A stretch of DNA of 22,727 nt from an uncultured Bacilli bacterium (GCA_947627835.1 CANQXM010000008.1:1-22727), one strand, 5' to 3'. Shown: positions 1 to 7,941, counted from the first letter of the stretch. Notes: generated from the letters alone by a model not told the origin. Translations and numbers: made by a program.

Positions 1-520
1 GTTTAATTTCATTTGCTAGTTGAGAAGCTTCTTGATAATTCATCGTATAAACTCCACCAACTGGTAAAAAAATAACATCAGCTTTAACGTTTTTACTCTC
101 TTTGGTAACATCCGTATCCCCAGAAATATAATAGATCACTTGATCAAAAGAGATCAAATAACCCATCCAGCCTTTTTCCTTAGGATGAAAATCTTTCTTT
201 ACATTATAAGCCGGAATCGTCGTAAAAGAAAACTTTTCAAAATGATAAGTTTCAAAGGGTTTGACAACTTTAATATGTTCTTCTAAAATTCCAAAATCCA
301 ATAAATCTTCATAAAGATCTTTGGGAATAATAAAATTGGTATTTTCCGTTTTCACTTTTAAAATATCAACAAGTGAAAAATGATCCCAATGTGGATGCGT
401 AATAAACACAAAGTCTGCATCATGAAAAGGCTTTGGAATCCGAAAAGGATCAATATAAATCGTTAAACTTCCGCGCAGACAAATTGCACTTTGTGAAAAC
501 ACTTCTATGGGTTCTGCCAT
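1..520 (-). CDS. UlaG-like metallo-beta-lactamase-fold hydrolase (3' end outside window)
   Basis: This is a metal-dependent hydrolase of the metallo-beta-lactamase fold, closest in look to the UlaG/Lactamase_B_3 group. About 173 residues are visible and the C-terminus lies beyond base 1. The metal-binding signature HPHWDH is at residues 42-47, an IDPF strand precedes it (residues 23-26), and SGDTD at 133-137 supplies the usual bridging-aspartate region. There is no signal peptide, so it is probably cytoplasmic. The ATG at 520 directly follows the comN stop (TAG at 521-523), and GGTGAT just upstream serves as ribosome site, so it is the second gene of a comN operon. UlaG itself opens L-ascorbate-6-phosphate lactone, but most relatives have no known substrate, so none is assigned. 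The family call is firm. Confidence 0.85.
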   Translation of the reverse strand, partial: MAEPIEVFSQSAICLRGSLTIYIDPFRIPKPFHDADFVFITHPHWDHFSLVDILKVKTENTNFIIPKDLYEDLLDFGILEEHIKVVKPFETYHFEKFSFTTIPAYNVKKDFHPKEKGWMGYLISFDQVIYYISGDTDVTKESKNVKADVIFLPVGGVYTMNYQEASQLANEIK

Positions 521-784
521 CTAATCACCTACCGAAAAAAGATTATTTTTTTGACTTCTTACATACTGATCAATTTGATTATTCTCCGTATTCAAAATAT
601 CATCAACCATATCAAAAAGAGTCAAATGAATACCTCGGTTCCACTTACAAAATCGAAAATAATCCCAAATATCTTCCTTGGTAATATAAATCATATGATT
701 CTGATGTAATTCTCTTTCTTTACTTTGAAGGGCTGGTAATAATCGTTGGTACAACTCCTCAACAGATGAAAATGTAAGATCCAT
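521..784 (-). CDS. comN: ComN-like post-transcriptional regulator
   Basis: A small soluble protein of 87 residues. It resembles the Post_transc_reg family (ComN/YrzD of Bacillus): an N-terminal helix containing LLPALQSKERE, then ITKEDIWDYFRFCKW (about residues 34-48) and a conserved VDDIL stretch. In B. subtilis ComN affects accumulation of the comE competence mRNA; whether that role holds here is unknown, since no com genes are in view. The start ATG has a strong site (AGGAGG, 5 bases before it) and a sigma-A promoter at 822-850. Its position beside spoVB matches the Bacillus arrangement and strengthens the call. The stop codon abuts the start of the downstream metallo-hydrolase, so the two are cotranscribed. 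Confidence 0.65.
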   Translation of the reverse strand: MDLTFSSVEELYQRLLPALQSKERELHQNHMIYITKEDIWDYFRFCKWNRGIHLTLFDMVDDILNTENNQIDQYVRSQKNNLFSVGD

Positions 785-792
785 GAAAACCC

Positions 793-820
793 TCCTATTT
801 CTGTTTTCTTTGCATACATT
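793..820 (+). promoter_or_regulatory. Candidate sigma-E (sporulation) promoter for spoVB
   Basis: CATACATT at 813-820 fits the mother-cell sigma-E -10 element (CATACAnT) exactly. TCCTATT at 793-799 carries the TATT core of the -35 element, with 13 bases between. The spoVB start follows about 40 bases later. In B. subtilis spoVB belongs to the sigma-E regulon. The assignment rests on motif and context only. Confidence 0.4.
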
Positions 821-821
821 T

Positions 822-850
822 ATTATATATCAAATAAACTTTGATGAAAA
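822..850 (-). promoter_or_regulatory. Sigma-A promoter for comN and the metallo-hydrolase
   Basis: On the minus strand TTTTCA (845-850) is followed after 17 bases by a perfect TATAAT (822-827). The comN start is about 38 bases downstream. The -10 is ideal and the -35 matches four of six consensus bases. Confidence 0.6.
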
Positions 851-859
851 GGAGAAACC

Positions 860-2158
860 ATGTGGAAAAATAAATTTGTAACATCGACCCTCATTCTCAT
901 TTTAGGAGGAGCCATCACTCGAATCTTTGGCTTTTTCATAAAAATCATCTACACCAGAATGATTGGTCCCACGGGCGTATCACTATATGCACTCATCATG
1001 CCAACCTACTCGCTTTTAATTACCATTGCTTCGTTAAGTCTTCCACTTTCGATTAGCAAATTAGTAGCAGAAAATAAAACGCGCAGTAAAAAAATTCTTT
1101 TTTCTGGAACCCTCATGATTCTTGCCCTAAACGTTCTTCTAATCATCGCGATGTTTTTCCTAAGTAAGCCGATTAGTCATATTCTTCTTAAAAATAAGGA
1201 TACCTATTATCTTTTAATGGCGATGACCCTAACTCTGCCTTTTATTAGTATTTCATCCATCTGTAAAGGTTACTTTTTTGGAAAACAAAATATGGTTCCC
1301 AATACAATTTCCAATATTTTAGAACAACTCATCAAAATCATTTTAATTGTAACCATCTTGCCAAGTTTAGTCAAAAAATCCATTCTCCTTGCCGTCATCG
1401 CTCTCATTTTATTTAATATTGTTACAGAAATAACAAGCATTGTCACTTTTTTATGTTTCGCCCCGAAAAAATGGACCATAAAAAAAGAAGATCTCGTAGG
1501 GAGCACCCAAACTATGAAAGAGATTTGCTCCATTTCACTTCCTACCGTTTCCAGTCGGTTCATCGGCAATATCGGTTTCTTTTTAGAACCCATTATTATT
1601 ACCAACGTTCTTTTAAAAGTCGGTTTTTCAAGCGAATACATTCTAGAACAATATGGAGCTTATAATGCATACACAATTGCTCTTTTAACCATGCCGAGTT
1701 TCTTCATCGGTGCCGTTTGTTCTTCCCTTGTTCCAGAAATCAGCAAAATGGTAGCAAACCAAAAAGTCAAAATGATGAAAAGAAGATTTTATCAAGCACT
1801 TTTCTTTTGTTTAATCATCGGTCTTACTTCTTCGATGACTATCTATTTTTACCGGGAAGAACTCTTACAAGTCATTTATAAAACCAATTTAGGTTGCGAC
1901 TATATTCGCGTATTAGCGCCCTTTTTTGTTCTCTTTTATTTAGAAGCTCCCCTTTCAAGTACCCTCCAAGCCCTTGGTATGGCAAAAGAAACCATGAAAA
2001 TTACCCTCCTTGGTGAAATCATCAAACTATTTACACTGACAACCCTTTGCTTTTGTAAAATGGGAATCTATAGTTTGGTCTATGCAGAAATTATGAATAT
2101 CATTCTGGTAGTATTTCTAAATGCCAAAAAAATTAAGAAGATTTTCACCTCTTCTTAA
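860..2158 (+). CDS. spoVB: SpoVB-like lipid flippase (MATE/MurJ-type polysaccharide export family)
   Basis: A polytopic membrane protein of 432 residues in the MOP/MATE exporter superfamily, similar to stage V sporulation protein B and relatives that flip lipid-linked cell-wall precursors. It begins with the family's GGAITRIFGFFIKIIYTRMI segment (first membrane helix and loop, residues 16-35) and shows about a dozen hydrophobic segments. It is shorter than Bacillus SpoVB (a little over 500 residues), which fits loss of the terminal helices or a shorter subfamily. A clear ribosome site (AAGGAG) precedes the ATG. Neighbours comN, yrbG-like and yrzE-like match the Bacillus order, which favours SpoVB over other Wzx-like flippases. 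It ends in a 4-base convergent overlap with the next gene. Confidence 0.8.
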   Translation: MWKNKFVTSTLILILGGAITRIFGFFIKIIYTRMIGPTGVSLYALIMPTYSLLITIASLSLPLSISKLVAENKTRSKKILFSGTLMILALNVLLIIAMFFLSKPISHILLKNKDTYYLLMAMTLTLPFISISSICKGYFFGKQNMVPNTISNILEQLIKIILIVTILPSLVKKSILLAVIALILFNIVTEITSIVTFLCFAPKKWTIKKEDLVGSTQTMKEICSISLPTVSSRFIGNIGFFLEPIIITNVLLKVGFSSEYILEQYGAYNAYTIALLTMPSFFIGAVCSSLVPEISKMVANQKVKMMKRRFYQALFFCLIIGLTSSMTIYFYREELLQVIYKTNLGCDYIRVLAPFFVLFYLEAPLSSTLQALGMAKETMKITLLGEIIKLFTLTTLCFCKMGIYSLVYAEIMNIILVVFLNAKKIKKIFTSS

Positions 2159-2715
2159 CCAGAAATTTCCACCGTTCCACTGACTTCAGCAGGAATCGGT
2201 TCTTCTTCATAAAATACTTCAAAAGTAACTTCGGTAACGTTCGCTTGTTGGTATTCCTTTTCATAAAGCGTCACTTGATAATTTTGATTTTCAACATCAC
2301 TGCGATGATACTCATAATACCTTGGATTCGTTACTTCGTGATTATCATCAAGTAATACCACCGAAAGTTTTTTTAAAATATCTTGTAAAGTCAAATAATG
2401 ATTTTCTAAAACCAATTGCAAAGGAGCTTTGGTCTTTCCATACAATACATATACTTCATCAATACAGAGTCCTTCATAAAGGACATCATCTTGTTGAAAC
2501 AAGAAAATGATTTCATTGGTACAATTCGGTTTTTCTTTAACTTCTAATTTAAAGTCTTGATAATCTTTAATATAGCGCAAACGTTCAGGAACTTGAATGC
2601 GAAGAAGATGACTTCCTAAAAAGAGAAAAGAAAGAAAAAGCAGACAGACTCCCATGAAAAAAAGAAAAATGATTTTTAAAAATATCCGAAACCAAGACTT
2701 TTTCCTAAGACCCAT
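2155..2715 (-). CDS. Unknown membrane-anchored protein
   Basis: I do not recognise this gene. It encodes about 186 residues: a basic N-terminus (LRKK, WFR), one strong membrane helix at about residues 12-34, then a hydrophilic, mildly acidic outer domain rich in Tyr and Glu, with two Cys in the first half (NCTN and GLCID). An N-in, C-out topology is expected. I chose the ATG at 2715 (MGLRKK) because AAAGGG lies about 8 bases upstream; a GTG at 2724 is possible but overlaps that site. It has its own extended -10 promoter and converges on spoVB with overlapping stop codons. Its place between spoVB and the YetF-like gene hints at an envelope or spore role, but this is only inference. Confidence 0.7.
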   Translation of the reverse strand: MGLRKKSWFRIFLKIIFLFFMGVCLLFLSFLFLGSHLLRIQVPERLRYIKDYQDFKLEVKEKPNCTNEIIFLFQQDDVLYEGLCIDEVYVLYGKTKAPLQLVLENHYLTLQDILKKLSVVLLDDNHEVTNPRYYEYHRSDVENQNYQVTLYEKEYQQANVTEVTFEVFYEEEPIPAEVSGTVEISG

Positions 2716-2739
2716 ATGAAACACCCTTTAACAAAAAGT

Positions 2740-2748
2740 ATTATAACA
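2740..2748 (-). promoter_or_regulatory. Extended -10 promoter for the anchored protein
   Basis: On the minus strand TGTTATAAT (TG at 2747-2748, TATAAT at 2740-2745) forms an extended -10 element. No good -35 is visible. The start codon is about 25 bases downstream. Confidence 0.5.
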
Positions 2749-2786
2749 TGAAGATACGTTAGAAAAAAGAAAATTAGTACAAAAAA

Positions 2787-3434
2787 TTAAGAATTCGGTT
2801 TCTTCACTAAATAGATTTTATGCTTCTTATAAAAAGCATAAAAAACATCTGCTACTAGAATATTTCGTTTGGCAAGCTTCTCTTCCAACCAGTTGGCATC
2901 TTTATGAAAATACAAAAGTGTATTCTTTTGAATCTCTCCATCTAAAATAAGAGGCATCGGATAACTACTATGGGTATGCAAAAAAGAATAAGGAAAAATG
3001 GAAAGCGTTCCATTGGGTTCCAAAAATGCATACTCCACTTCATCAATACTTTTAATCTTCTTCTGACGCAAACTAAGAAGCAAATCATCCAAAGAATAGC
3101 GCTGACGCATCATCTCATGATAATTGACGCGACCATTACAAATAATCATCGAAGGTTTTCCACCAAAAATAGTTCGAAACGTCCGGGATTTGATACTAAG
3201 AAATGCTAAGAAAAGTTCTAATAAAACAAGTAATAAAAGTGGAACAATCGTAAGAAAGATGGAATCTCCAATATTTTCAATACTAATGGCAACCAATTCA
3301 GCAATCAAAATAGAAACAATTAAATCAATAATTCCCAGTTGACCAATTTCTCGCTTACCCATAATTCGGTAAAGAAAAACGATAAAAAAATAAAAAAAGG
3401 TCGTTCGTAATACGATTTTCCCTAATTCCTCCAT
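2787..3434 (-). CDS. YetF/YrbG-like DUF421 membrane protein
   Basis: A 215-residue protein of the DUF421 (YetF) family: three N-terminal membrane helices, then a small cytoplasmic beta domain. Family marks seen in order are MGKREIGQLG at about residues 25-34, a GGKPSMIICNGRVN segment near residues 91-104, SLDDLLLSLRQKKIKSIDEVEYAFLE around 114-139 (the conserved LR and EV motifs), and NGTLSIFPY. Members are linked to spore membranes in Bacillus, but no catalytic activity is settled. The ATG at 3434 has AGGTGA upstream. It is divergent from the yrzE-like gene. Its position between spoVB and yrzE/tgt is where Bacillus keeps yrbG, which makes orthology likely. Confidence 0.85.
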   Translation of the reverse strand: MEELGKIVLRTTFFYFFIVFLYRIMGKREIGQLGIIDLIVSILIAELVAISIENIGDSIFLTIVPLLLLVLLELFLAFLSIKSRTFRTIFGGKPSMIICNGRVNYHEMMRQRYSLDDLLLSLRQKKIKSIDEVEYAFLEPNGTLSIFPYSFLHTHSSYPMPLILDGEIQKNTLLYFHKDANWLEEKLAKRNILVADVFYAFYKKHKIYLVKKPNS

Positions 3435-3463
3435 AAAATCACCTAACTATATTATGAACCAAA

Positions 3464-3491
3464 GAATATTTTTTTATCCACGACATAAATA
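3464..3491 (+). promoter_or_regulatory. Possible sigma-E-like promoter for the yrzE-like gene
   Basis: GAATATT (3464-3470) resembles the sigma-E -35 element and CATAAATA (3484-3491) partly matches the -10, with 13 bases between. The start codon at 3507 is close. The -10 departs from consensus at two positions, so this is weak. Confidence 0.25.
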
Positions 3492-3506
3492 ATAATAGGT
3501 GATGAT

Positions 3507-3869
3507 ATGAAAAAAGGACAAGAATTCGGAAAACAAATTTTAAAAATTAGCATCATTGTAATCATCTATACCCTATTAATTAGCATGATCTATACGTGGG
3601 GTGGCATGAGTAAAAAAATGGCAAGAATTCTAATCTGGATAGGACTTCTCTTTCTTAGTTTCTTAATGGGTTATATCAAAGGAAAAAAAACCGAAAAAAA
3701 AGGATACAAAACCGGTGGTAAAGTATCTTTATCCATTCTCCTACTTCTAACCTTATTTCATATCCTTTTCTATCCCAAAAGCTGGCAATGGATGACAATC
3801 TTCTATTATTTTTTAATCGTTCTCTTCTCCGTTTTAGGAGCTATGATTGGCATCAATAAGAAAAAGTAG
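3507..3869 (+). CDS. YrzE-like TIGR04086 family small membrane protein
   Basis: A 120-residue protein with four hydrophobic helices and a basic loop (KGKKTEKKGYKTGGK, around residues 59-73), the layout of the TIGR04086 family (YrzE in Bacillus). No enzymatic residues are evident and the role is unknown; the family is found mainly in spore-forming Firmicutes. AGGTGAT just before the ATG is a good ribosome site. It is divergent from the DUF421 gene and runs convergently into the pilin-like gene, with a 17-base overlap of the two 3' ends. The neighbourhood (tgt on one side, yrbG and spoVB on the other) matches Bacillus and supports the identification. Confidence 0.75.
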   Translation: MKKGQEFGKQILKISIIVIIYTLLISMIYTWGGMSKKMARILIWIGLLFLSFLMGYIKGKKTEKKGYKTGGKVSLSILLLLTLFHILFYPKSWQWMTIFYYFLIVLFSVLGAMIGINKKK

Positions 3870-4188
3870 CATCATCAAAACGCGCTTGATAAGAATCATA
3901 TAAAATCTTTAAATCGAGTGGAAAATACATTCTCGTCTTTGGATTTACCACTTCATTTTTATAATATCCCTTATTCTTTAATTCTTGTAAAGTTACCGAA
4001 TTTCCTACACACGCTTGATCATAAAAACAATCTTCGGCACTTTCCAGAATCACTTTTGCTGCAACCAGATAACGATGCTCTTCCCGAAGGGCAAGAACAT
4101 GATAAACCGTCGGAATTAAAATCATAAGTACACTTGCTAAAAGAAAAATACAAACAATAAACTTATTTTTACTCATATTTCTCACCAT
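3853..4188 (-). CDS. Pilin-like single-helix exported protein
   Basis: A 111-residue protein with a short basic N-terminus (MVRNMSKNK), one hydrophobic helix at residues 10-33, then ALREEHRYLVAAKVILESAEDC and a small outer domain that includes TLQELKNKGYY and a VVNPKT turn. This pattern (long N-terminal helix, paired Cys, LQEL..KGY, NPKT) resembles minor pilins or pseudopilins. However, no prepilin-peptidase site (G followed by F-T-L-x-E) precedes the helix, so it may be an anchored relative instead. The ATG at 4188 lies inside the tgt 3' end and has AAAGGA 6 bases upstream; an in-frame ATG at 4176 forms ATGAGTAA with the tgt stop and is an alternative. It is the third gene of hisS-tgt, in the place where yajC often follows tgt. 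Confidence 0.6.
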   Translation of the reverse strand: MVRNMSKNKFIVCIFLLASVLMILIPTVYHVLALREEHRYLVAAKVILESAEDCFYDQACVGNSVTLQELKNKGYYKNEVVNPKTRMYFPLDLKILYDSYQARFDDATFSY

Positions 4189-5299
4189 AATAATCCTTTA
4201 CAAAAGCATCTCGAAATTCACATAATGTATCATTTTTAATGGCAACTCGAATCTGTTCCATCAAAGAAACTAAAAAACGAATATTATGAATAGACAAAAG
4301 TCTAGCACCAAAAGTTTCATCACAAGAAATCAAATGATGAATATAAGCTTTCGTATAATGCTTGCAAGCATAACAATCACAAGTACGACTAATGGGTGTA
4401 AAATCTTTTTTATATTTAGCATTTTTTAAATTAATTTTTCCCTGACTAGTCATGGCATGTCCGTGTCTTGCTAAACGAGTAGGACTGACACAATCAAAAA
4501 GATCCACTCCCCGAATAACGCCCTCAATTAAATCAATTGGTTCCCCAATTCCCATTAAATACCGAAGTTTATCATGAGGTAAATAAGGAATAGAATAATC
4601 GATGGCTTTATACATATCTTCTTTGCTTTCATGATCGTTAGCAACACCACCAATACTATATCCATCAAAATCCATTTGAACGGTTTTCGTAGCACTTAGC
4701 TTTCGCAAATCTTCATAAGCTCCACCCTGAACGATTCCAAATAACATTTGATTCGGATTTTGGTGGGCTTTCTTTCCCCGTTCGGCCCAACGAAGAGTCC
4801 GAAGAACACTGGCTTTTAAATAATCGTATCCAGCTTTTGCAGGAGGACACTCATCAAAACTCATCGCAATATCACTATCCAACTTATTTTGAATTTGAAT
4901 CGATAATTCCGGAGTCAAAAATAATTTCTTTCCATCAATATGACTTTTAAAAGCCACACCCTCTTCGAGAATATCTTTTTTCTTATTTTTAGCAAGTGAA
5001 AAAACTTGGTAGCCACCCGAATCCGTAAGAATAGGTCCAGGATAATTCATAAAAGCATGAAGCCCTCCTGCTAACGAAACAATGTCTTCCCCAGGGCGCA
5101 ACCATAAATGATACGTATTCGCTAAAATAATTCCCGCTTTCGTATCCATCACTTCTTCAGGACTGAGCGTCTTTACCGTAGCTTGGGTTCCCACTGGCAT
5201 AAACATTGGGGTTTCATACACTTTTCCTTGATAAATAATTTTTCCAAGTCGTGCTTTGGTATGTTTCTCTACTTTTTGAACCTCAAATTGTAACTTCAT
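4169..5299 (-). CDS. tgt: Queuine/preQ1 tRNA-guanine transglycosylase
   Basis: TGT exchanges guanine-34 of GUN-anticodon tRNAs for preQ1 on the way to queuosine. The 376-residue length is normal for the bacterial enzyme. Visible marks: the active-site loop LTDSGGYQVFS (catalytic-region Asp93), the nucleophile segment GVDLFDCVSPTR near residues 265-276, SIGGVANDHE in the base-binding region, and the zinc site CDCYACKHY followed by a distal His near residues 308-324. The start ATG overlaps the hisS stop as ATGA, implying translational coupling. Neither queA nor preQ1 synthesis genes are in the window, so the cell may salvage the base or encode them elsewhere. The identification is firm. Confidence 0.97.
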   Translation of the reverse strand: MKLQFEVQKVEKHTKARLGKIIYQGKVYETPMFMPVGTQATVKTLSPEEVMDTKAGIILANTYHLWLRPGEDIVSLAGGLHAFMNYPGPILTDSGGYQVFSLAKNKKKDILEEGVAFKSHIDGKKLFLTPELSIQIQNKLDSDIAMSFDECPPAKAGYDYLKASVLRTLRWAERGKKAHQNPNQMLFGIVQGGAYEDLRKLSATKTVQMDFDGYSIGGVANDHESKEDMYKAIDYSIPYLPHDKLRYLMGIGEPIDLIEGVIRGVDLFDCVSPTRLARHGHAMTSQGKINLKNAKYKKDFTPISRTCDCYACKHYTKAYIHHLISCDETFGARLLSIHNIRFLVSLMEQIRVAIKNDTLCEFRDAFVKDYYGEKYE

Positions 5300-6621
5300 G
5301 ACAAGCTCCCCTGCGGACGATTTTCTTTGATATAAGCGACCATTCCGGAAATATCATCTAAAGAAAATGTTTGCGTACTAGAAGAAAGCATGGATTTCAT
5401 CGTAATTTCTCGCTTGCTTACTTCCTCACTTCCCATCACTAACACAAAAGGGATTTTTTCACGGTCCACCCAATTTAAAATTTTATTTAATTTACGAGGA
5501 CACATTTGAATATCCAAGCGAATATTTTCCTGACGTAATAAATGAGCGAGTCGCAACACTTCTTTCGAAGCACCTAGAGGAACAATAAATAAATCCAAAG
5601 AAGATTGCTTGATTTCTTCCAAATTTTCTTTTAAAACTTCGCAAATCGCATCTAAACCAAAACTACAACCAACCGCCGGATAAGAATTTCCATCCTGAAT
5701 CAAATTGGTAATAATTTGATCATAGCGACCTCCTCCACCAATGGCACTCGTCATATGACTACCGTTTGCAAAAACTTCAAACACTGTTCCAGTATAAATA
5801 TTTAAACCGCGGGCAAGCGTAAAATCCATACTAGTATAACTAGCAATTCCCATTTCTTCTAAATAAGATTGAACTTCTTTTAACTCCTGAACGCCAGCTT
5901 GTAGTAATTCATTAGAAGAAGATTCACTAAGTTTGATAATTTCTGTAAAAGACATAGAAAATAACTGATATAACTTTTCAATGGCAGCTTCGGTAAGATG
6001 AGCTTCTAAAAATTCTTTTTTTAACTCTTCTTTCGTCATTTTCTTAAACTTATCAATAATAATAATGACATCATTCATCCGTTCTTCTTCGACTCCACAC
6101 AACTGTAAAAGCCCACTCATCAGTTTACGATTATTATAAAAAACCGTACAAGATAAATGAAGTTTTTGAAAAGCCGTCACATACAAACTAATCAGTTCAG
6201 CATCCGACATCAAAGAAGAGATTCCGACCACATCGACATCGCATTGAGTAAATTCCCGGTTGCGCCCTACCTTTACCGGTCCATCCCGAAAGACTTTACC
6301 AATTTCAAAACGTTTAAAAGGCATCGGTAAATCTTTGATAAGGGTAATGAGTTTTGCAAAAGGAACCGTTAAATCATAACGAAGAGCAAGATCTCGTTTT
6401 CCTTGATCCGACAAGCGATAAACCTCTTTTAAAATCTCTGCTCCTCCACCATATTTACTTGCTAAAACATCATAATAACACAAAATCGGCGTTTCCACAG
6501 GTTGGTACCCAAAACAAGAAAAAACCTCTTTTAATGTATCCGTAACATAATTGCGTAACAACTGTTCGCTTGGTAAATAATCAAAAGTTCCCTTCACATT
6601 TTTGATACTGACATCCTTCAT
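5296..6621 (-). CDS. hisS: Histidyl-tRNA synthetase
   Basis: A class II aminoacyl-tRNA synthetase of 441 residues that charges tRNA-His. In order: NVKGTFDYLP at the N-terminus, LRYDLTVPFAKLI, motif 2 (FKRFEIGKVFRDGPVKVGRNREF), the histidine-specific ARGLNIYTGTVFEVF, GGGRYDQI, motif 3 (AVGCSFGLDAI), and a C-terminal anticodon-binding domain from about residue 340. The GPVKVGRNREF form of motif 2 is closer to the eukaryote-like HisRS branch than to the E. coli form. The ATG has a GGAGG site. The gene has its own strong promoter and a short hairpin leader, and it leads hisS-tgt-pilin-like with overlapping junctions. Confidence 0.96.
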   Translation of the reverse strand: MKDVSIKNVKGTFDYLPSEQLLRNYVTDTLKEVFSCFGYQPVETPILCYYDVLASKYGGGAEILKEVYRLSDQGKRDLALRYDLTVPFAKLITLIKDLPMPFKRFEIGKVFRDGPVKVGRNREFTQCDVDVVGISSLMSDAELISLYVTAFQKLHLSCTVFYNNRKLMSGLLQLCGVEEERMNDVIIIIDKFKKMTKEELKKEFLEAHLTEAAIEKLYQLFSMSFTEIIKLSESSSNELLQAGVQELKEVQSYLEEMGIASYTSMDFTLARGLNIYTGTVFEVFANGSHMTSAIGGGGRYDQIITNLIQDGNSYPAVGCSFGLDAICEVLKENLEEIKQSSLDLFIVPLGASKEVLRLAHLLRQENIRLDIQMCPRKLNKILNWVDREKIPFVLVMGSEEVSKREITMKSMLSSSTQTFSLDDISGMVAYIKENRPQGSLS

Positions 6622-6658
6622 AAATATTCCTCCAAACCAAGAAAAAAGAAAAAAGTAA

Positions 6659-6682
6659 ATGAACGAAAAAACCTCCGTTCAT
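6659..6682 (-). promoter_or_regulatory. Leader hairpin in the hisS 5' UTR
   Basis: On the minus strand ATGAACG and CGTTCAT form a 7-bp stem whose 10-base loop holds GGAGG-like purines and six T. A pyrimidine-rich tract follows before the true GGAGG of hisS. No T-box signature is visible and the leader (about 65 nt) is too short for a canonical T-box. Function is unproven. Confidence 0.4.
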
Positions 6683-6692
6683 CCCTAGAAAA

Positions 6693-6721
6693 AGTATAAA
6701 CAGGGAAACCCTTTTTGTCAA
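6693..6721 (-). promoter_or_regulatory. Strong sigma-A promoter for hisS-tgt
   Basis: On the minus strand a perfect -35 TTGACA (6716-6721) and a -10 TATACT (6693-6698) are separated by exactly 17 bases. The -35 overlaps the TGA stop codon of the upstream glycosyltransferase. The spacer holds a small AGGG-TTT-CCCT inverted repeat. A start near base 6686 gives a leader of about 65 nt. Confidence 0.85.
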
Positions 6722-7941
6722 GAATCATCGCCATGATGAACGACTGCATCCCACTTGACATCGGGATGAATCAAAATTTGGAAAACCAAAAGAACATAAC
6801 TTGCTAAAAAAATGGGATGATACCATAAAGTCTGCCAAAATAACCGCGGAGAAACAAGAAAATGATCCCGTTGTGATAAAAGCAAAAAATACGTAATTAA
6901 AAAGAGTGCAAAATATAAAAGAAAAAGCATAAAAAGAACAAAGAAAAACGCTGGGAAAAGAAAGACATGATGAACGAAAAGCGAAAAGAAAATACGCCCC
7001 AAAAGCACCAATAAAATAAGAACATAACCAACTAGAAAAAAGATGATAGGTAAAATTCCAATAAGCATCGAAACACAAGAGCCAAAATTACAAGGATGAG
7101 AAAATAATTTTTTCCATAACTTCGTAAAAGAATGAAAATAATTATGAAAATAACCAGAGACCCAACGTTTTCGTTGTATACAAGATTGCTGAAAGGTAGT
7201 TGGTTGTTCATCATAAAAAATAGCACTGCGATTATAATGTGTACTCATTCCCTCTAAAGTAGCATAATAACTGAGTTCCACATCTTCCGTTAAACTATGA
7301 AAAGGATAATCTTGCCATTTCTGGATATAATCTCCATGAATATAAAAACCAGTCCCCGATAGCAAAATATTCTTTCCATATTTTAAACCCGGTAAATTCA
7401 TCCATTCATTGATAAAAAAATAAATGAGTCCACTGGCTACTGCTACTTTATTTTTGGGATTGCGAATACACCGGTAACCCGTACTAATTGCATAACCAGC
7501 TTGATAATCTTGTTCCATATAAAAAAGATAATCAGGATCTAAAATATTATCCGCATCAAAAATAAAATACGCATCATACGAAAGATGATTTTCAAGTAAA
7601 TAAGCGATTCCTTCACTGAGTGCATACCCTTTACTCTTTAATGCCAAATGCTTGCGGACAATGACATTTCCTCCCCATTTAGAAACAATTGAAACAGTTG
7701 GATCATCTTCTTGTTCTACAATCACATAAACATCTTTCATAGGAATCTTGCGTGTTTGCTTTTGAATACTTTCCAAAAGACCAGAAATCACTTGCGATTC
7801 ATTGCGAGCAGGAATCAAAATACAAAATTTTGGTTTCTTTTTTGCGTTTAGAAACTGCAAATGATTTTTCTTCTGAGTAAATAATAAACCCAAATAAAAG
7901 AAAAAAGAAAGGAAAAAGCAAAGCCAAATGACGAGCATCAT
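6718..7941 (-). CDS. Processive family-2 glycosyltransferase, membrane-bound
   Basis: A 407-residue GT2-fold glycosyltransferase of the processive type (cellulose/chitin/poly-GlcNAc synthase-like). It has one N-terminal helix (residues 2-22), then a cytoplasmic catalytic domain with PARNE at 44-48, the nucleotide-binding ED at 79-80, DAD at 129-131, the TED base motif at 218-220 and QRKRW at 256-260, then about four C-terminal membrane helices (from about residue 288). These residues predict a UDP-sugar donor and an extruded or lipid-linked product, but the sugar cannot be told. The start overlaps the end of the CmpB-like gene (ATGA), and GAGGTGG precedes the ATG, so the pair is coupled. No deacetylase or other polysaccharide gene is beside it. 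Confidence 0.88.
   Translation of the reverse strand: MMLVIWLCFFLSFFFYLGLLFTQKKNHLQFLNAKKKPKFCILIPARNESQVISGLLESIQKQTRKIPMKDVYVIVEQEDDPTVSIVSKWGGNVIVRKHLALKSKGYALSEGIAYLLENHLSYDAYFIFDADNILDPDYLFYMEQDYQAGYAISTGYRCIRNPKNKVAVASGLIYFFINEWMNLPGLKYGKNILLSGTGFYIHGDYIQKWQDYPFHSLTEDVELSYYATLEGMSTHYNRSAIFYDEQPTTFQQSCIQRKRWVSGYFHNYFHSFTKLWKKLFSHPCNFGSCVSMLIGILPIIFFLVGYVLILLVLLGRIFFSLFVHHVFLFPAFFFVLFMLFLLYFALFLITYFLLLSQRDHFLVSPRLFWQTLWYHPIFLASYVLLVFQILIHPDVKWDAVVHHGDDS

Noticed and set aside
1453..1665. Plus-strand frame inside spoVB as an overlapping gene
   Set aside because: It lies fully within spoVB in another frame, with no ribosome site and basic low-quality composition, a shadow of the real gene.
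6699..6710. AGGG-TTT-CCCT inverted repeat as an operator or terminator
   Set aside because: It lies within the 17-base promoter spacer and is only 4 bp; there is no T tract, so it is reported only as part of the promoter.
6622..6717. T-box riboswitch before hisS
   Set aside because: The leader is too short (about 65 nt from the predicted start) and lacks the GGUGGNACCGCG-type element; only a small hairpin is present.
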